A stretch of DNA of 64,000 nt from assembly GCF_900114455.1 (NCBI RefSeq), contig NZ_FOTC01000008.1:1-64000 (forward strand), given 5' to 3'. Shown here one piece after another: positions 28,501-37,856 of this stretch. The position numbers and the translations under genes were made by a program. Source of the DNA: Halogranum rubrum. GTDB lineage: Archaea > Halobacteriota > Halobacteria > Halobacteriales > Haloferacaceae. Position 1 is the stretch's first letter; every line of letters begins with the position of its first letter. The notes beneath the pieces are model-generated. The model made no database searches, was not told where the DNA came from, and saw only the letters and a list, made by a program, of their open reading frames with translations.

Positions 28501-29502
28501 TTAGTCGTCTTGGGTGAGCGGAGAGCGTCCGGTCTTGGTCTCCGGTTCGGTCGCCGCGAGTTCGTCGAGTTGACGGGTGACCTCCAGCGCGCGGAGGCCG
28601 TCCTCGCCGGAGACGACGGGGTCGGACCCGGTGCGAACGGCGTCGGTGAAGGCAGTCAGTTCCTTCTTCAGCGGTTCGCCCTGGTCGACGGTGAGTTTCT
28701 CGACGACGTTCTCGTGCCGGTAGCGAACGTCGCCGTCCTCGACGTACTCGGGTGCGGACTGGCGGTGAATCTCGATGCTCTGGTCGATGTAGTCGACTTT
28801 CACACGCGCCTCGGCCGCGGAGATGGTAAGCTGTCGCACCTTCTCCTGTGTGACTCGACTCGCCGTCAGTTCGGCCACCGTGCCGTCCTCGAACTGGAGG
28901 TTGGCGGCACCGTACGCGCCTTCCTGCGTTCCGACGGCGTTGACCGAGTGGACGTCTTCGCCGACGAGCGCCAACACGATGTCGATGTCGTGAATCATCA
29001 GGTCCATCACGGCGCTGTCGTCGATTTCGCGGTCCAGCGGCGGGCCAAGTCGTTCGGCGGTCACCGCGATGACGTCGAGGTCGTCGACGATGTCCATCAG
29101 CGTGCGGACCGCGGGGTTGAAGCGTTCGACGTGACCGACTTGGAGCACGACACCGCGCTCTTCGGCGAAGTCGATGAGCGTCTGCCCGTTCTTCGGGTCC
29201 TCGACGAACGGCTTCTCGACGAGTACGCTGACACCGGCGTCGATACACTCGCGTGCGGCGTCGAAGTGGTACTGCGTCGGGACGGCGATGGAGACGGCGT
29301 CGGCCTGCTCCAGCAGTTCGTCCATCGTGAGCGCTCGCGTGCCGAAGTCGGCGGCGACCTCTTTTGCGCGCTCCATGGCGGCGTCGTAGAGGCCGACGAG
29401 TTCGACACCCGGCAGGTCACGGTAGATTCGGACGTGGTTCTGCCCCATACTTCCGACGCCGATAACACCGACTTTGACCGTCTCCGAGTTTCTCTTAGAC
29501 AT
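28501..29502 (-). CDS. Gfo/Idh/MocA oxidoreductase (WbpB-like)
   Basis: The ATG at 29502 overlaps the aminotransferase by eight bases and gives 333 residues. The NAD loop is VGVIGVGSMGQNH, the catalytic region has VLVEKPF near 98, and MIHDIDIV lies near 163. In the Wbp route this class oxidises C3 of UDP-GlcNAcA to the 3-keto sugar, which the aminotransferase then aminates. Two-gene pairing with a DegT enzyme is typical of that route. Other 3-keto or inositol substrates cannot be excluded. Confidence 0.87.
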   Translation of the reverse strand: MSKRNSETVKVGVIGVGSMGQNHVRIYRDLPGVELVGLYDAAMERAKEVAADFGTRALTMDELLEQADAVSIAVPTQYHFDAARECIDAGVSVLVEKPFVEDPKNGQTLIDFAEERGVVLQVGHVERFNPAVRTLMDIVDDLDVIAVTAERLGPPLDREIDDSAVMDLMIHDIDIVLALVGEDVHSVNAVGTQEGAYGAANLQFEDGTVAELTASRVTQEKVRQLTISAAEARVKVDYIDQSIEIHRQSAPEYVEDGDVRYRHENVVEKLTVDQGEPLKKELTAFTDAVRTGSDPVVSGEDGLRALEVTRQLDELAATEPETKTGRSPLTQDD

Positions 29503-30628
29503 TGGGTACCTCCGTCGTCGCAACTGGGTCGACTGGTTCGACGTCAACCTCGTGCATGACGTCGACGATTGTTTCGAGGTCTGCCTGCGTCAGGTTCGGA
29601 TGGACAGGCAGCGAGAGTGCCTGCTGTGCGACCGTCTCGGCGACGTCGAGGTCCGTCGGTCCGGTGTAGTCCTCGTACGCTTCGAGTTCGTGAATCGGGT
29701 TCGGGTAGTAGATACCCGACCCGACGCCGTGGTCGTCGAGTTGTTCGATGAGCTCCTCGCGGTTGCCCACGCGAACTGTGTACTGGTGGTAGACGTGGCG
29801 CAGTCCCTCGGGTTCGGTCGGGGTCACCGCGTCGGTGTCCGCCAGTCCCTCGGTGAGGAACGCCGCGTTCTCGCGGCGCGCCTCGTTGAACCCGCGGATG
29901 CGGTCCATCTGTGCGACGCCGATTGCGGCACAGAGGTTCGTCATCCGGAAGTTGTGGCCGACCTCGACGTGTTCGTAGCCGGACTGACTCCGGCCGTGGT
30001 TGACGAAGCGCCGTGCGGCGTTCGCAACCTCCTCGTCGTTGGTCGTGATCATGCCACCCTCGCCGGTGGTCATGTTCTTCGTCGGGTAGAAGGAGAAACA
30101 CGCCGCGTCGCCCATCGACCCGGCCGTCTCGTCGTGATAGCCCGCACCGTGCGCCTGCGCGGCGTCCTCGACGAGCGGAACGTCGTACTTCTCTGCGATT
30201 TCGCGCAGGTGGTCCATCTCCGCGGAGAGTCCGTAGAGGTGGACGGGCATGATGCCGTCGACGTCGCCGTCTCGGTCGCGGACGACCTGTTCGACCGCGT
30301 GCGGGTCGAGGTTGAACGTCTCGGGGTCGACGTCCGCGAAGACGGGTTCTGCGCCCGCAAAGCGGATGGTGTTCGCCGTGGCGACGAACGAGAACGGCGT
30401 CGTAACCACCGTGTCGCCCTGTTCGACGCCGACTGCGGTCAGCGCCGTGTGGAGCGCGGTGGTACCGTTCGTGGTGGCGACCGCGTGTTCCGCCCCGCAG
30501 TAGTCTGCGAAGCGCGCTTCGAACTCGCTGACCGCCTCGCCTGCAGCGAGCTGTCCCGATTCGAGGACGTCGACGACACCTTTCAGTTCGGCGTCACCTA
30601 CTTCCGGGTCTGCGATTGGAATGCTCAT
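29495..30628 (-). CDS. DegT/DnrJ/EryC1 sugar aminotransferase (WbpE-like)
   Basis: The 377-residue PLP enzyme has ATTNGTTALHTAL near 50, the Asp loop VEDAAQAHGA near 152 and the Schiff-base Lys in SFYPTKNMTTGEGGM near 180. The family transfers an amino group to keto nucleotide sugars. With the oxidoreductase downstream it probably makes the 3-amino derivative of UDP-GlcNAcA. Its ATG shares bases with the TGA of a 35-residue ORF (ATGA). Confidence 0.9.
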   Translation of the reverse strand: MSIPIADPEVGDAELKGVVDVLESGQLAAGEAVSEFEARFADYCGAEHAVATTNGTTALHTALTAVGVEQGDTVVTTPFSFVATANTIRFAGAEPVFADVDPETFNLDPHAVEQVVRDRDGDVDGIMPVHLYGLSAEMDHLREIAEKYDVPLVEDAAQAHGAGYHDETAGSMGDAACFSFYPTKNMTTGEGGMITTNDEEVANAARRFVNHGRSQSGYEHVEVGHNFRMTNLCAAIGVAQMDRIRGFNEARRENAAFLTEGLADTDAVTPTEPEGLRHVYHQYTVRVGNREELIEQLDDHGVGSGIYYPNPIHELEAYEDYTGPTDLDVAETVAQQALSLPVHPNLTQADLETIVDVMHEVDVEPVDPVATTEVPNV

Positions 30629-30732
30629 TTGTCTCCCTCTGTTTGTCTGCTCCGATGGACGAGTCGCGCCCTGCCCAGCGTCTCAGCCGGACCGATTGTC
30701 GGAGCACCCGTATAGCCCAGTCGTCGCATCAT
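30625..30732 (-). CDS. Putative 35-aa leader ORF coupled to aminotransferase
   Basis: Two consecutive ATG codons at 30732 and 30729 open an ORF of 35 codons whose TGA overlaps the aminotransferase ATG. The first ATG is 31 bases after the start of the ATAATAA box, where a leaderless transcript would begin. The peptide is basic (MMRRLGYTG start) with no known motif. Confidence 0.5.
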   Translation of the reverse strand: MMRRLGYTGAPTIGPAETLGRARLVHRSRQTEGDK

Positions 30733-30756
30733 CTGAACACAGAATAGACAGTGGCT

Positions 30757-30775
30757 TTATTATCGGCCGACTAAG
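30757..30775 (-). promoter_or_regulatory. CTTA-N8-ATAATAA promoter before leader ORF and aminotransferase
   Basis: ACCGCTTA at 30779-30772, eight bases after CTTA, ATAATAA at 30763-30757. It is close to the consensus. Confidence 0.72.
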
Positions 30776-30954
30776 CGGTGTGACGGGCTGGTTCTAGTGA
30801 TTCCTATGTCAGACTACGACCCGCGTAAACGTTGCAACCGTCGTATTCTTCTGGAGTGTCATATGGCCTTAGGCACCGTCTATGACCGAGAATTCGCCGG
30901 TTTTAACGTGAACAGTCTCTACTCTTTTTAGTTGCGGAGCCAGTAGTGCCAGTA

Positions 30955-31944
30955 ATGACAGCCGTGTACGAGTGGGTCGCCGACCTCTTCGTCGTCACCC
31001 TCCTGGCGCTGGCGGCAGCCGGGGCAGTTTTCGTTGGACTGACAGGTCCTGCCCGAATCGTCGTCCTCATGCCGATGGTCTTGTTTCTGCCCGGATACGC
31101 GATGGTCTCGGCGCTCTTTCCCGAGGGAACTCCTCGCTCGCGCTCGCTTCGGACGCTCAACCGCGCCCAACTCGACGACCCGACCGGTGCCGGCTACCGC
31201 CGCATCGGCCCCACCGAACGACTGGTGCTCGCTGTCGCCCTCAGCCTCGCCATCCTCCCGCTGACGGCGTACGCGCTCAACTTCACCCCGTTCCGTATCG
31301 CGACGCTCCCGCTCGTGGCGATTCTCACGGGATGGACGCTCCTGTTCGTCGTCCTCGCGGCCGTTCGCCGTGGGTTCGTCGCCGCCGACGAGCGCTTCTC
31401 GGCCGGGAGTCTCGTCCCGAGCGGCGTGTTCGGAAGCTTCGGTGGCAGCACCTACAGCCTCCTCTTCGTCGGTAGCCTCCTCGTCCTCGCGGCGAGTGCC
31501 GGCGTCGCCGGGTTCGCTTCGCCCGCACAGGACCAGTTCACCGAGACGTATCTCGTCACCGAACAGGGCGGAAACGTCACGACCGAGAACGTCGGTGAGA
31601 CGGCACGTAACGGCGGGACGATACAACTCGCCATCACGAACCAAGAGGGTGAGCAAGTCGAGTACACCACCGTCGTCCAAGTCGAACAGGTACAGAACGG
31701 CGGGGTGTCGAGCGCGGAGACGGTAGACACGTTCACGACTACCGTCGCCGACGGTGAGACGGAACGGTCGCCGTATCAGGTCCAGCAGTCCGGCGGTAGC
31801 AACACCCGACTCGCGTTCCTCGTCTACGAGGGTGAACCACCGTCGAACCCGTCTCGCGACAACGCGTACCGCGTGGTCCACGTCTGGCTCTCCGCGCCGA
31901 ACGGCCAGCAGTCGCTCGCCGCGCCGTCCGCGGAGGCCGTTTAG
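30955..31944 (+). CDS. DUF1616 membrane protein
   Basis: The ATG at 30955 gives 329 residues. The first 175 hold four or five membrane helices with VLMPMVLFLPGYAMVSALFP and GPTERLVLAVALSLAI, as in DUF1616. The rest is an extracytoplasmic beta-domain with Asn-rich strands (LAITNQEGEQVEYT). DUF1616 proteins often lie in archaeal surface-glycan regions; the function is unknown. A TATA-like CTTTTTAG about 30 bases upstream suggests a leaderless message. The next gene starts at the base after its stop. Confidence 0.87.
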   Translation: MTAVYEWVADLFVVTLLALAAAGAVFVGLTGPARIVVLMPMVLFLPGYAMVSALFPEGTPRSRSLRTLNRAQLDDPTGAGYRRIGPTERLVLAVALSLAILPLTAYALNFTPFRIATLPLVAILTGWTLLFVVLAAVRRGFVAADERFSAGSLVPSGVFGSFGGSTYSLLFVGSLLVLAASAGVAGFASPAQDQFTETYLVTEQGGNVTTENVGETARNGGTIQLAITNQEGEQVEYTTVVQVEQVQNGGVSSAETVDTFTTTVADGETERSPYQVQQSGGSNTRLAFLVYEGEPPSNPSRDNAYRVVHVWLSAPNGQQSLAAPSAEAV

Positions 31945-32520
31945 ATGTGGCCGTGGGGACACGCCGCCTTCGGTTACGTCCTCGTCTCTCTCGGTTCGCG
32001 GGTGGTTCGGGGGAAACCACCGAGCGGTGCGGCCGTCTTCGCACTCCTCTTTGCGACACAACTGCCTGACCTCGTCGACAAACCACTGTCCTGGGTCTTC
32101 CATCTCTTCCCGCAAGGAGTGTCCGTCGCCCACTCGGTGTTCGTCGCCGTCCCCCTCGGTCTGCTCGTCGTCGTCGCCGCGTACCGCTTCCAGCGACTGG
32201 AGGTCGGTGCGGCGTTCACCGTCGGTTGGTGGTCACATCTCGTCGGCGACGTCGGAACGGCACTCCTCTACGGCTTCGGCCCGGAGTTCGCACTCAAACG
32301 GGTGCTCTGGCCAGTCGCGACGTTTCCGCCGTACGACGACCAGCAACTCGCACTCGAACGCATCGCCGAGTACCTCGGTGAGTTCCTGGCGACACTCTCG
32401 ACGGGCCAACAACTCGGCCTCCTCGCCGTCTACTTCGGCCCGTTCTTCGTCGCCTTCCTGCTGTGGCTGGTCGACGGTGCACCGGGGGTACGCGAACTTC
32501 GAGACATAGCCAACGGTTAA
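31945..32520 (+). CDS. Membrane-bound metal-dependent hydrolase (YdjM-like)
   Basis: The 191-residue protein has about four membrane helices with MWPWGHAAFGYV at the start, FATQLPDLVDKP, VAHSVF and WSHLVGDV. The spaced His and Asp residues are those expected for the YdjM/DUF457 family. The reaction is unknown. It follows the DUF1616 stop directly, so the two form an operon. Confidence 0.85.
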   Translation: MWPWGHAAFGYVLVSLGSRVVRGKPPSGAAVFALLFATQLPDLVDKPLSWVFHLFPQGVSVAHSVFVAVPLGLLVVVAAYRFQRLEVGAAFTVGWWSHLVGDVGTALLYGFGPEFALKRVLWPVATFPPYDDQQLALERIAEYLGEFLATLSTGQQLGLLAVYFGPFFVAFLLWLVDGAPGVRELRDIANG

Positions 32521-32657
32521 TCTAGGCGAATTCAGATAGTATGGATATTTTATTTATTCAAATTCAGTACGTTAGTTTTGACTATTTGTCTCTTGTGGCC
32601 GATTTATACTTCTGTTTCACAATGCTTTTCAACTAATCTGATTGTGAGCAAACTGTA

Positions 32658-34127
32658 ATGCCTGAGACCCCACGACAGTTCAGTCGTCGTTCCATCCTTG
32701 GCACGGTTGGCGCGGCGGCAGTCGGTACTGCGGCTTTCTCCGGACAGGCCGCAGCGCAACCCAGTAAGTACGAGACTATCAACATCGTCGACGCCGGCGC
32801 GGACAACACCGGTAGCGAGTCGATCTCTTCCGTCTTGGAGGACGTCATCGGCGACCGCAGACGAATCTACTTCCCGCCGGGCGAGTACTACGTCGACGAA
32901 GGTGTTCGGTTCACCGACTTCGACCGCCTCTGGCTCTTCGGCGACGACGCGACCATCGTCCCAGCCCCCGCCGACGAGTTCGCTGGCGAGGACCACATCT
33001 TCAAACTCGGGACGCACTACGCCCCCGGTGACTGGCTCCACATCGGCGACCTGACGTTCGATTTCCGTGCGGACAACACCGGCCTCCGTGCCATCCAAGC
33101 ACAGGTCAACGACTGTTACATCCACGACATCGACTTCGTCGGGCAACACGACGCCGGCACTCACGGCCCGATGCTCGTCGACGTCGTCGACGAAGACAGC
33201 ATCGCCGCAGTCGACCGGGTTCGGATGCCCGACGGCGGCGCGTGGACGAAGAACACCGGGAGAGACGGCGACCCCGTCGTCGAATGGGGCCCGACCGGCT
33301 TCATCGTCAGCCCGCACCACGAGGGGACGCTTTGGGTCCGTGACTGTGTCGTCGGTGGCTTCCCGGACAACGGCCTCTACGACTCCGGCGCCGGCGGGAC
33401 CGTCGTCGTCCGTGGTGGTCGCTTCGAGAACAGCGGGACGGCGAGTATCCGCCTCGACGGCGACGGAAGCGTCGTCGACGGGGCGACCATCGTCGTCGAC
33501 GAACCGCAGAACGGCGTCGCCCAGCAGGGGATTCGTCTCGACGGCGGCAGTGGCTGTGTCGTCAACGACACCGAAATCGTCCTCGAACGACCGACGGCAA
33601 ACGCAATCACCGTCCGTAACGCGGTCGACTCCGCGAAGATTTCGGACACGACCGTCCGCGTCCTCGACGACGGCGTCGACGGCGCGATTACGGTCGCAGA
33701 GGGTGCCGGGTCGACGCTCATCGAAGACACCACCGTCGAACTGGACGCCTCCGGACAGGCTATCGAAATCGAACCCGGAAACGGCGACGTCGTCGTCGCC
33801 GACTGTACCGTCATCGGTAACGGCTCCGGTGCGAGCGGTGGTCGTGAAGCCATCGTCTGCGCCCGAGACGACACGGTGTTCCGTTCGAACGTCGTCGAAC
33901 AACCCGGTGACGACTACCGTCGTGCACTCGGTATCCGTGCCGACAACGTCACCGTCTCCGGTGGGCGATACGAGGCGACGCACCACCCAATCATCGTCGA
34001 CGGCGACGGTGTGACCATCACCGACGTGACCGCCGAATCCTACGACGGCTACGAAGCGGTCAAAATCGTCTCGGGAAGTGGCACTCGACTCGTCGACAAC
34101 GCACTCGCTGGCGGCTACACGAGGTAA
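32658..34127 (+). CDS. Tat-exported right-handed beta-helix protein
   Basis: The Tat signal (FSRRSILGTVGAAAVG) is followed by about 450 residues beginning YETINIVDAGADNTGS and carrying repeated short strands with Asp/Gly turns (VRGGRFENSG, VDGATIVVD, ISDTTVRVLDD). This is the pectate-lyase type parallel beta-helix. It probably binds or cuts polysaccharide at the cell surface, though no catalytic set can be assigned. It is a close paralogue of the next gene. A TTTATAC box lies at about 32602. Confidence 0.88.
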   Translation: MPETPRQFSRRSILGTVGAAAVGTAAFSGQAAAQPSKYETINIVDAGADNTGSESISSVLEDVIGDRRRIYFPPGEYYVDEGVRFTDFDRLWLFGDDATIVPAPADEFAGEDHIFKLGTHYAPGDWLHIGDLTFDFRADNTGLRAIQAQVNDCYIHDIDFVGQHDAGTHGPMLVDVVDEDSIAAVDRVRMPDGGAWTKNTGRDGDPVVEWGPTGFIVSPHHEGTLWVRDCVVGGFPDNGLYDSGAGGTVVVRGGRFENSGTASIRLDGDGSVVDGATIVVDEPQNGVAQQGIRLDGGSGCVVNDTEIVLERPTANAITVRNAVDSAKISDTTVRVLDDGVDGAITVAEGAGSTLIEDTTVELDASGQAIEIEPGNGDVVVADCTVIGNGSGASGGREAIVCARDDTVFRSNVVEQPGDDYRRALGIRADNVTVSGGRYEATHHPIIVDGDGVTITDVTAESYDGYEAVKIVSGSGTRLVDNALAGGYTR

Positions 34128-34169
34128 GCGAGCGTCGTCGACTGGTCCGGACCGTCTAAACAGCTGTGT

Positions 34170-34200
34170 GAGTCCGCGCGAGGACTCGCTATTTTCTGTT
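34170..34200. terminator. Hairpin followed by T-rich run
   Basis: GAGTCC (34170-34175) pairs with GGACTC (34182-34187) around six bases and is followed by ATTTTCTGTTT. It stands 43 bases after the first beta-helix gene. Confidence 0.4.
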
Positions 34201-34384
34201 TCGGCTACAGATAGCTTCGCGAGCACCGCTGTATTGTTTTTAACTAGTAGATATGATACTAAAAGGGGACTCGCTTTCCCATTCTGGTATAGTTCTTTTG
34301 GCCGCTTTATTTATATTTTATGGCTATTCTGGAATTCGGTTTCAAAAGACTTATCAACAGAAGATACTGTCCACGAACTGCGTT

Positions 34385-35905
34385 ATGCCTGAGACCCCAA
34401 ATCAGACCCCCACCAGAACGCTTGGTCGTCGTTCCTTCCTTGGCACGGTTGGTGCGGCGGCAGTCGGTTCTGCAGCCTTCTCCGGACAGGCTTCGGCCGG
34501 CTCTAGCTACGAGACTATCAACATCGTCGACGCCGGCGCGGACAACACCGGCGGCGAGTCGATTACACCCGTCTTAGAGGACGTGATCGGTGATCGGCGG
34601 AAGATCTACTTCCCACCTGGCGAGTACTACATCGACGAAGGTATCCGATTCACCGGCTTCGACAAACTCTGGCTCATCGGCGACGATGCGACCATCGTCC
34701 CGGCCCCCGCCGACGAGTTCGACGGTTCCCACCGAATCTTCAAGTTCGGCACCTACTACTCGCCCGGCGATTGGCTCCGCATCGGTAATCTCACGTTCGA
34801 CTTCCGCGCGGACAACACCGGACTGCGCTGCATCCAAGCGCAGGTCAACGACTGTTACATCCACGACATCGACTTCGTCGGCGAGCACGACGCCGGCACA
34901 CACGGCCCGATGCTCGTCGACATCGTCGACGAAGACAGTATCGGTGCGGTCGACCGGGTTCGGATGCCCGACGGCGGCGCGTGGACGAAGAACACCGACC
35001 GCGACGGCAACCCCGACGTTCGCTGGGGCCCGACTGGCTTCATCGTCAGCCCGTATCACTCGGGGAAGCTCTGGGTCCGCGACTGCGTCATCGACGGTTT
35101 CCCGGACAACGGCCTCTACGACTCCGGCTCCGCCGGACGCGTCGTCGTCCGCGGCGGCCGGTTCTCGAACTGCAACACGTCGAACATCCGCCTCGACGGC
35201 GACGAGAGTACCATCCAGAACGCGACTATCGTCGTCGACGACGCGAGAGGAGCCGACAACAACCAGCGCGGTATCCGCCTCGACGGCGGCGAGAACTGCT
35301 GGGTCACGGACTGCGAAATCGTCCTCGACCAGCCGAACGGTCACGCCATCACCGTGATGCCCGACATCACCTCGGCGAAGATTCAGGACACGAACATCAG
35401 ACTCGCCCCCGGCGACGAATCGAACGACGCCGCCGTCATGGTCTCGGAAGGCTCCGGCGACGTCACTCTCGACAACGTCTCCATCGACATGAACTGCCCC
35501 GGACAGGCCATCGAAATTGAACCCGGAAACGGTGACGTGCTCGTCGAAGAGTGTACCGTCACCGGCGAGGCGTCCGGTTCTGAAGGCGGCCGAAACGCCA
35601 TTCGCTGTGAACGCGACGGCTCGCGGTTCTACAGTAACGTCGTCGAACAACCCGGTCCGGGCTACCGTCGTGCGCTCTGTCTGGAAGCCGACGACTGTAT
35701 CGTCTCCAAAGGTTCCTACGAGTCGACGCACCACCCGGTCATCAACCACGGCTCTGGAAACGTCATCACCCAGATAACCGCCAGTTCGTACGACGACTAC
35801 GAGGGAATCAAAGTCAGCGACGGTTCTCTCGACCTCTACTGGAGCACCGTCTACGAAGGTGTCTCCGGCGACGTCGGCGGTTACGGGAACGAGTATCCGA
35901 GCTAA
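34385..35905 (+). CDS. Tat-exported right-handed beta-helix protein, paralogue
   Basis: The ATG at 34385 gives 506 residues with a Tat signal (LGRRSFLGTVGAAAVG). The mature region aligns without interruption to the preceding gene over most of its length, with long identical blocks near KIYFPPGEYY and CYIHDIDFVGEHDAGTHGP. It has a slightly longer C-terminus (YWSTVYEGV). The pair arose by duplication. An AT-rich promoter region with TTTATTTATA lies at about 34304. Confidence 0.88.
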   Translation: MPETPNQTPTRTLGRRSFLGTVGAAAVGSAAFSGQASAGSSYETINIVDAGADNTGGESITPVLEDVIGDRRKIYFPPGEYYIDEGIRFTGFDKLWLIGDDATIVPAPADEFDGSHRIFKFGTYYSPGDWLRIGNLTFDFRADNTGLRCIQAQVNDCYIHDIDFVGEHDAGTHGPMLVDIVDEDSIGAVDRVRMPDGGAWTKNTDRDGNPDVRWGPTGFIVSPYHSGKLWVRDCVIDGFPDNGLYDSGSAGRVVVRGGRFSNCNTSNIRLDGDESTIQNATIVVDDARGADNNQRGIRLDGGENCWVTDCEIVLDQPNGHAITVMPDITSAKIQDTNIRLAPGDESNDAAVMVSEGSGDVTLDNVSIDMNCPGQAIEIEPGNGDVLVEECTVTGEASGSEGGRNAIRCERDGSRFYSNVVEQPGPGYRRALCLEADDCIVSKGSYESTHHPVINHGSGNVITQITASSYDDYEGIKVSDGSLDLYWSTVYEGVSGDVGGYGNEYPS

Positions 35906-35920
35906 CTGAACACCGTTCAG
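35906..35920. terminator. Short hairpin after beta-helix gene
   Basis: CTGAAC and GTTCAG are separated by ACC directly after the stop codon. No clear T-run follows. Confidence 0.3.
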
Positions 35921-36093
35921 TTCGACTCGATAGATTCGGTTTCGTTCGACCCCCTCGAACTCGGGAGACGGCTCACACCTAGACCACTCTCCGACTCCTC
36001 TCGCTGACCGCCATCGGTCTCTCCGTTACGTTCACTTTCACTCTCCACGCGTGGCTGAGCTATATCGCTCCATTCGGCGTCGTAACGGGTGCG

Positions 36094-36510
36094 ATGTTCA
36101 CCGACCTCACCCACGTGACGATTCTGGTCGACGACCAGGACGAGGCGCTCGACTACTACACGAACACACTCGGGTTCGAAACACACGACGACGTGGCGTT
36201 CGGCGACGGGATGCGCTGGGTCACCGTCGCGCCATCGAACAGCGACCGACAACTCGCGCTCGTCGCCGCCGATACACCGGAGAAGTCAGACCGAGTCGGG
36301 TCGCAGGCCGCCGACCACGTCGCCGTCGTCCTCGAAACGGACGACTGCGTCGGAGACTACGAACGACTGCGCGAGAAGGGCGTGGTGTTCCACGGCGAAC
36401 CTGCCGAAGAGCCGTGGGGTATCTCCGCCGTCTTCGAGGACCTGTTCGGGAACGTGTTCAACGTCGTCGAACCCGCCGATTTCGACGAATCCGACGAACT
36501 CAGCGCGTGA
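36094..36510 (+). CDS. VOC/glyoxalase family protein
   Basis: The 138-residue protein has the two beta-alpha-beta-beta-beta modules of the vicinal oxygen chelate fold: THVTILVDDQDEALDYYTNTLGF at the start and DHVAVVLETDD with DLFGNVFNVVEP at the end. His8 and Glu near 128 may be metal ligands. The substrate is unknown. Its 3' end overlaps the convergent GT4 gene by 11 bases. Confidence 0.87.
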   Translation: MFTDLTHVTILVDDQDEALDYYTNTLGFETHDDVAFGDGMRWVTVAPSNSDRQLALVAADTPEKSDRVGSQAADHVAVVLETDDCVGDYERLREKGVVFHGEPAEEPWGISAVFEDLFGNVFNVVEPADFDESDELSA

Positions 36511-37759
36511 CGACGCGCTTCGTCGCGGCGACTTCGCGATAGAGGTCGGAGTACTTTCCGATGACCGTCTCCGGCGCGAACCGCGGTAGTTCGTCGTCGA
36601 TGGCGGCGTAGTGGGCGTCGTAGTCGTCGACCAGTCGTTCGAAGGCGTCGGCGAGCGCCGACGGGTTGCCCGCCTCGAACGGTTCGCCCGCGTCGCCGAC
36701 GATGAAGTCCATACTTCCCACGTCGGAGACGAGAAGCGGGGTCCGCATCGACAGCGCTTCGAGCACCACGCGGCCGAACGGTTCGTCGATGAGGCCCGGG
36801 TAGACGAAGGCGTCGGCCTCGTCGTAGATATCGGGCAAGTCGCCGTGGTCGACGTAGCCGAGCCAATCGATGGCGTCGGCGACGCCTTCTTCGCTCGCTA
36901 ACTCTTTCAGTCGCGCTTCGTACGGTCCCGACCCGACGATTTCGAGTTCCACGTCGTGACCGCGCCGTCGCATCTCGGCGAGTCCGGGGATGAGGACGTG
37001 CAGGCCCTTGATGTCCTGCAGTGCGCCGACGTAGAGCAGGGTGACGGGGTCGCCGTCGTCGACGCCTGCCTCGGGGTCGGGGTCCTCGCGGTGGAACGCC
37101 TCGTCGTAGAAGTGCGGGATGACGGTCGTTCGCTCGCCCGGGAACCCCAGTGCGGCGTAATCCTCCTTCAGGTGCGGCGAGAGCGCGTGGTAGGCGTCGA
37201 TATCGTCGGCGTGTTTCATCGACTTCTGGACGAGGTCTATCTTCCCGAGCGAGGAGTAACTCGCGCGGAGTTCGCGTTCGACACCCTGTCGGCGCTTGAC
37301 GGCCGTCGTCGCGATACAACTCGCACACTTCACGGGCGACGGGCCGGAACATTTCCGCTCGCCGTGGTACATCATGTCGCCCTTCGGACAGACCGGGACG
37401 TAGGAGTTCAGCGTCGACAGCGTCGGTACCTCGAGGTCGGCGAGCACGGGGATGAACGCCGAGGAGTAGGAGTGGACGAGGTCGTGACGCTCCATCGCGG
37501 GCAGTTCCTCGCGCAGCGCCTCGTGTTTCGCGGCGATTGGGTGGGGAAGCTTCGAGAGGTTGTCGTGCATCACGTACTCGACGCGGTCTTCCGCCGGCAG
37601 GTCGGCGTTCGCCGAGTCCATCTGACTCGACACGTAGACCGTCAGGTCGTGGCGCTCGGACAGTCGCTCGATGAGGAGCGTCGACGTCTCCACGGCCCCC
37701 GACCCCGGTGCACCGGGGCACTCTGCCGGGACGAAGCCGACGTCGAGTCGCTCGCTCAC
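36500..37759 (-). CDS. GT4 family glycosyltransferase with cysteine cluster
   Basis: The gene starts with GTG and encodes 419 residues. The donor domain has IVGSGPYEARLKELA, then DEADAFVYPGLIDEPFGRVVLEAL with the GT4 Glu residues near 335. A cysteine-rich insertion near 125-155 (CPKGDMMY, CSGPSPVKCASC) may bind metal and is known in a GT4 subgroup. The GTG overlaps the stop of a 13-codon leader ORF (GTGA). It likely adds a sugar to the surface glycan. Confidence 0.88.
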   Translation of the reverse strand: MSERLDVGFVPAECPGAPGSGAVETSTLLIERLSERHDLTVYVSSQMDSANADLPAEDRVEYVMHDNLSKLPHPIAAKHEALREELPAMERHDLVHSYSSAFIPVLADLEVPTLSTLNSYVPVCPKGDMMYHGERKCSGPSPVKCASCIATTAVKRRQGVERELRASYSSLGKIDLVQKSMKHADDIDAYHALSPHLKEDYAALGFPGERTTVIPHFYDEAFHREDPDPEAGVDDGDPVTLLYVGALQDIKGLHVLIPGLAEMRRRGHDVELEIVGSGPYEARLKELASEEGVADAIDWLGYVDHGDLPDIYDEADAFVYPGLIDEPFGRVVLEALSMRTPLLVSDVGSMDFIVGDAGEPFEAGNPSALADAFERLVDDYDAHYAAIDDELPRFAPETVIGKYSDLYREVAATKRVVTR

Positions 37760-37797
37760 GTGACTCCCTCCACGGGTTGGCGTACTCGCAGGTTCAT
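37756..37797 (-). CDS. Putative 13-aa leader ORF coupled to GT4
   Basis: The ATG at 37797 is 33 bases after the ATAATAA box and opens 13 codons whose TGA overlaps the GT4 GTG. It mirrors the arrangement at 30625-30732. Confidence 0.45.
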   Translation of the reverse strand: MNLRVRQPVEGVT

Positions 37798-37823
37798 GGT
37801 GTCACCTTGTGGAGCGGGCGGCT

Positions 37824-37842
37824 TTATTATCGCCCGCGTAAA
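37824..37842 (-). promoter_or_regulatory. TTTA-N8-ATAATAA promoter before GT4
   Basis: ACCGCTTTA precedes eight bases and ATAATAA at 37830-37824. Aligned on TTTA, the spacing equals the other sites. Confidence 0.68.
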
Positions 37843-37856
37843 GCGGTTCGACTCAC

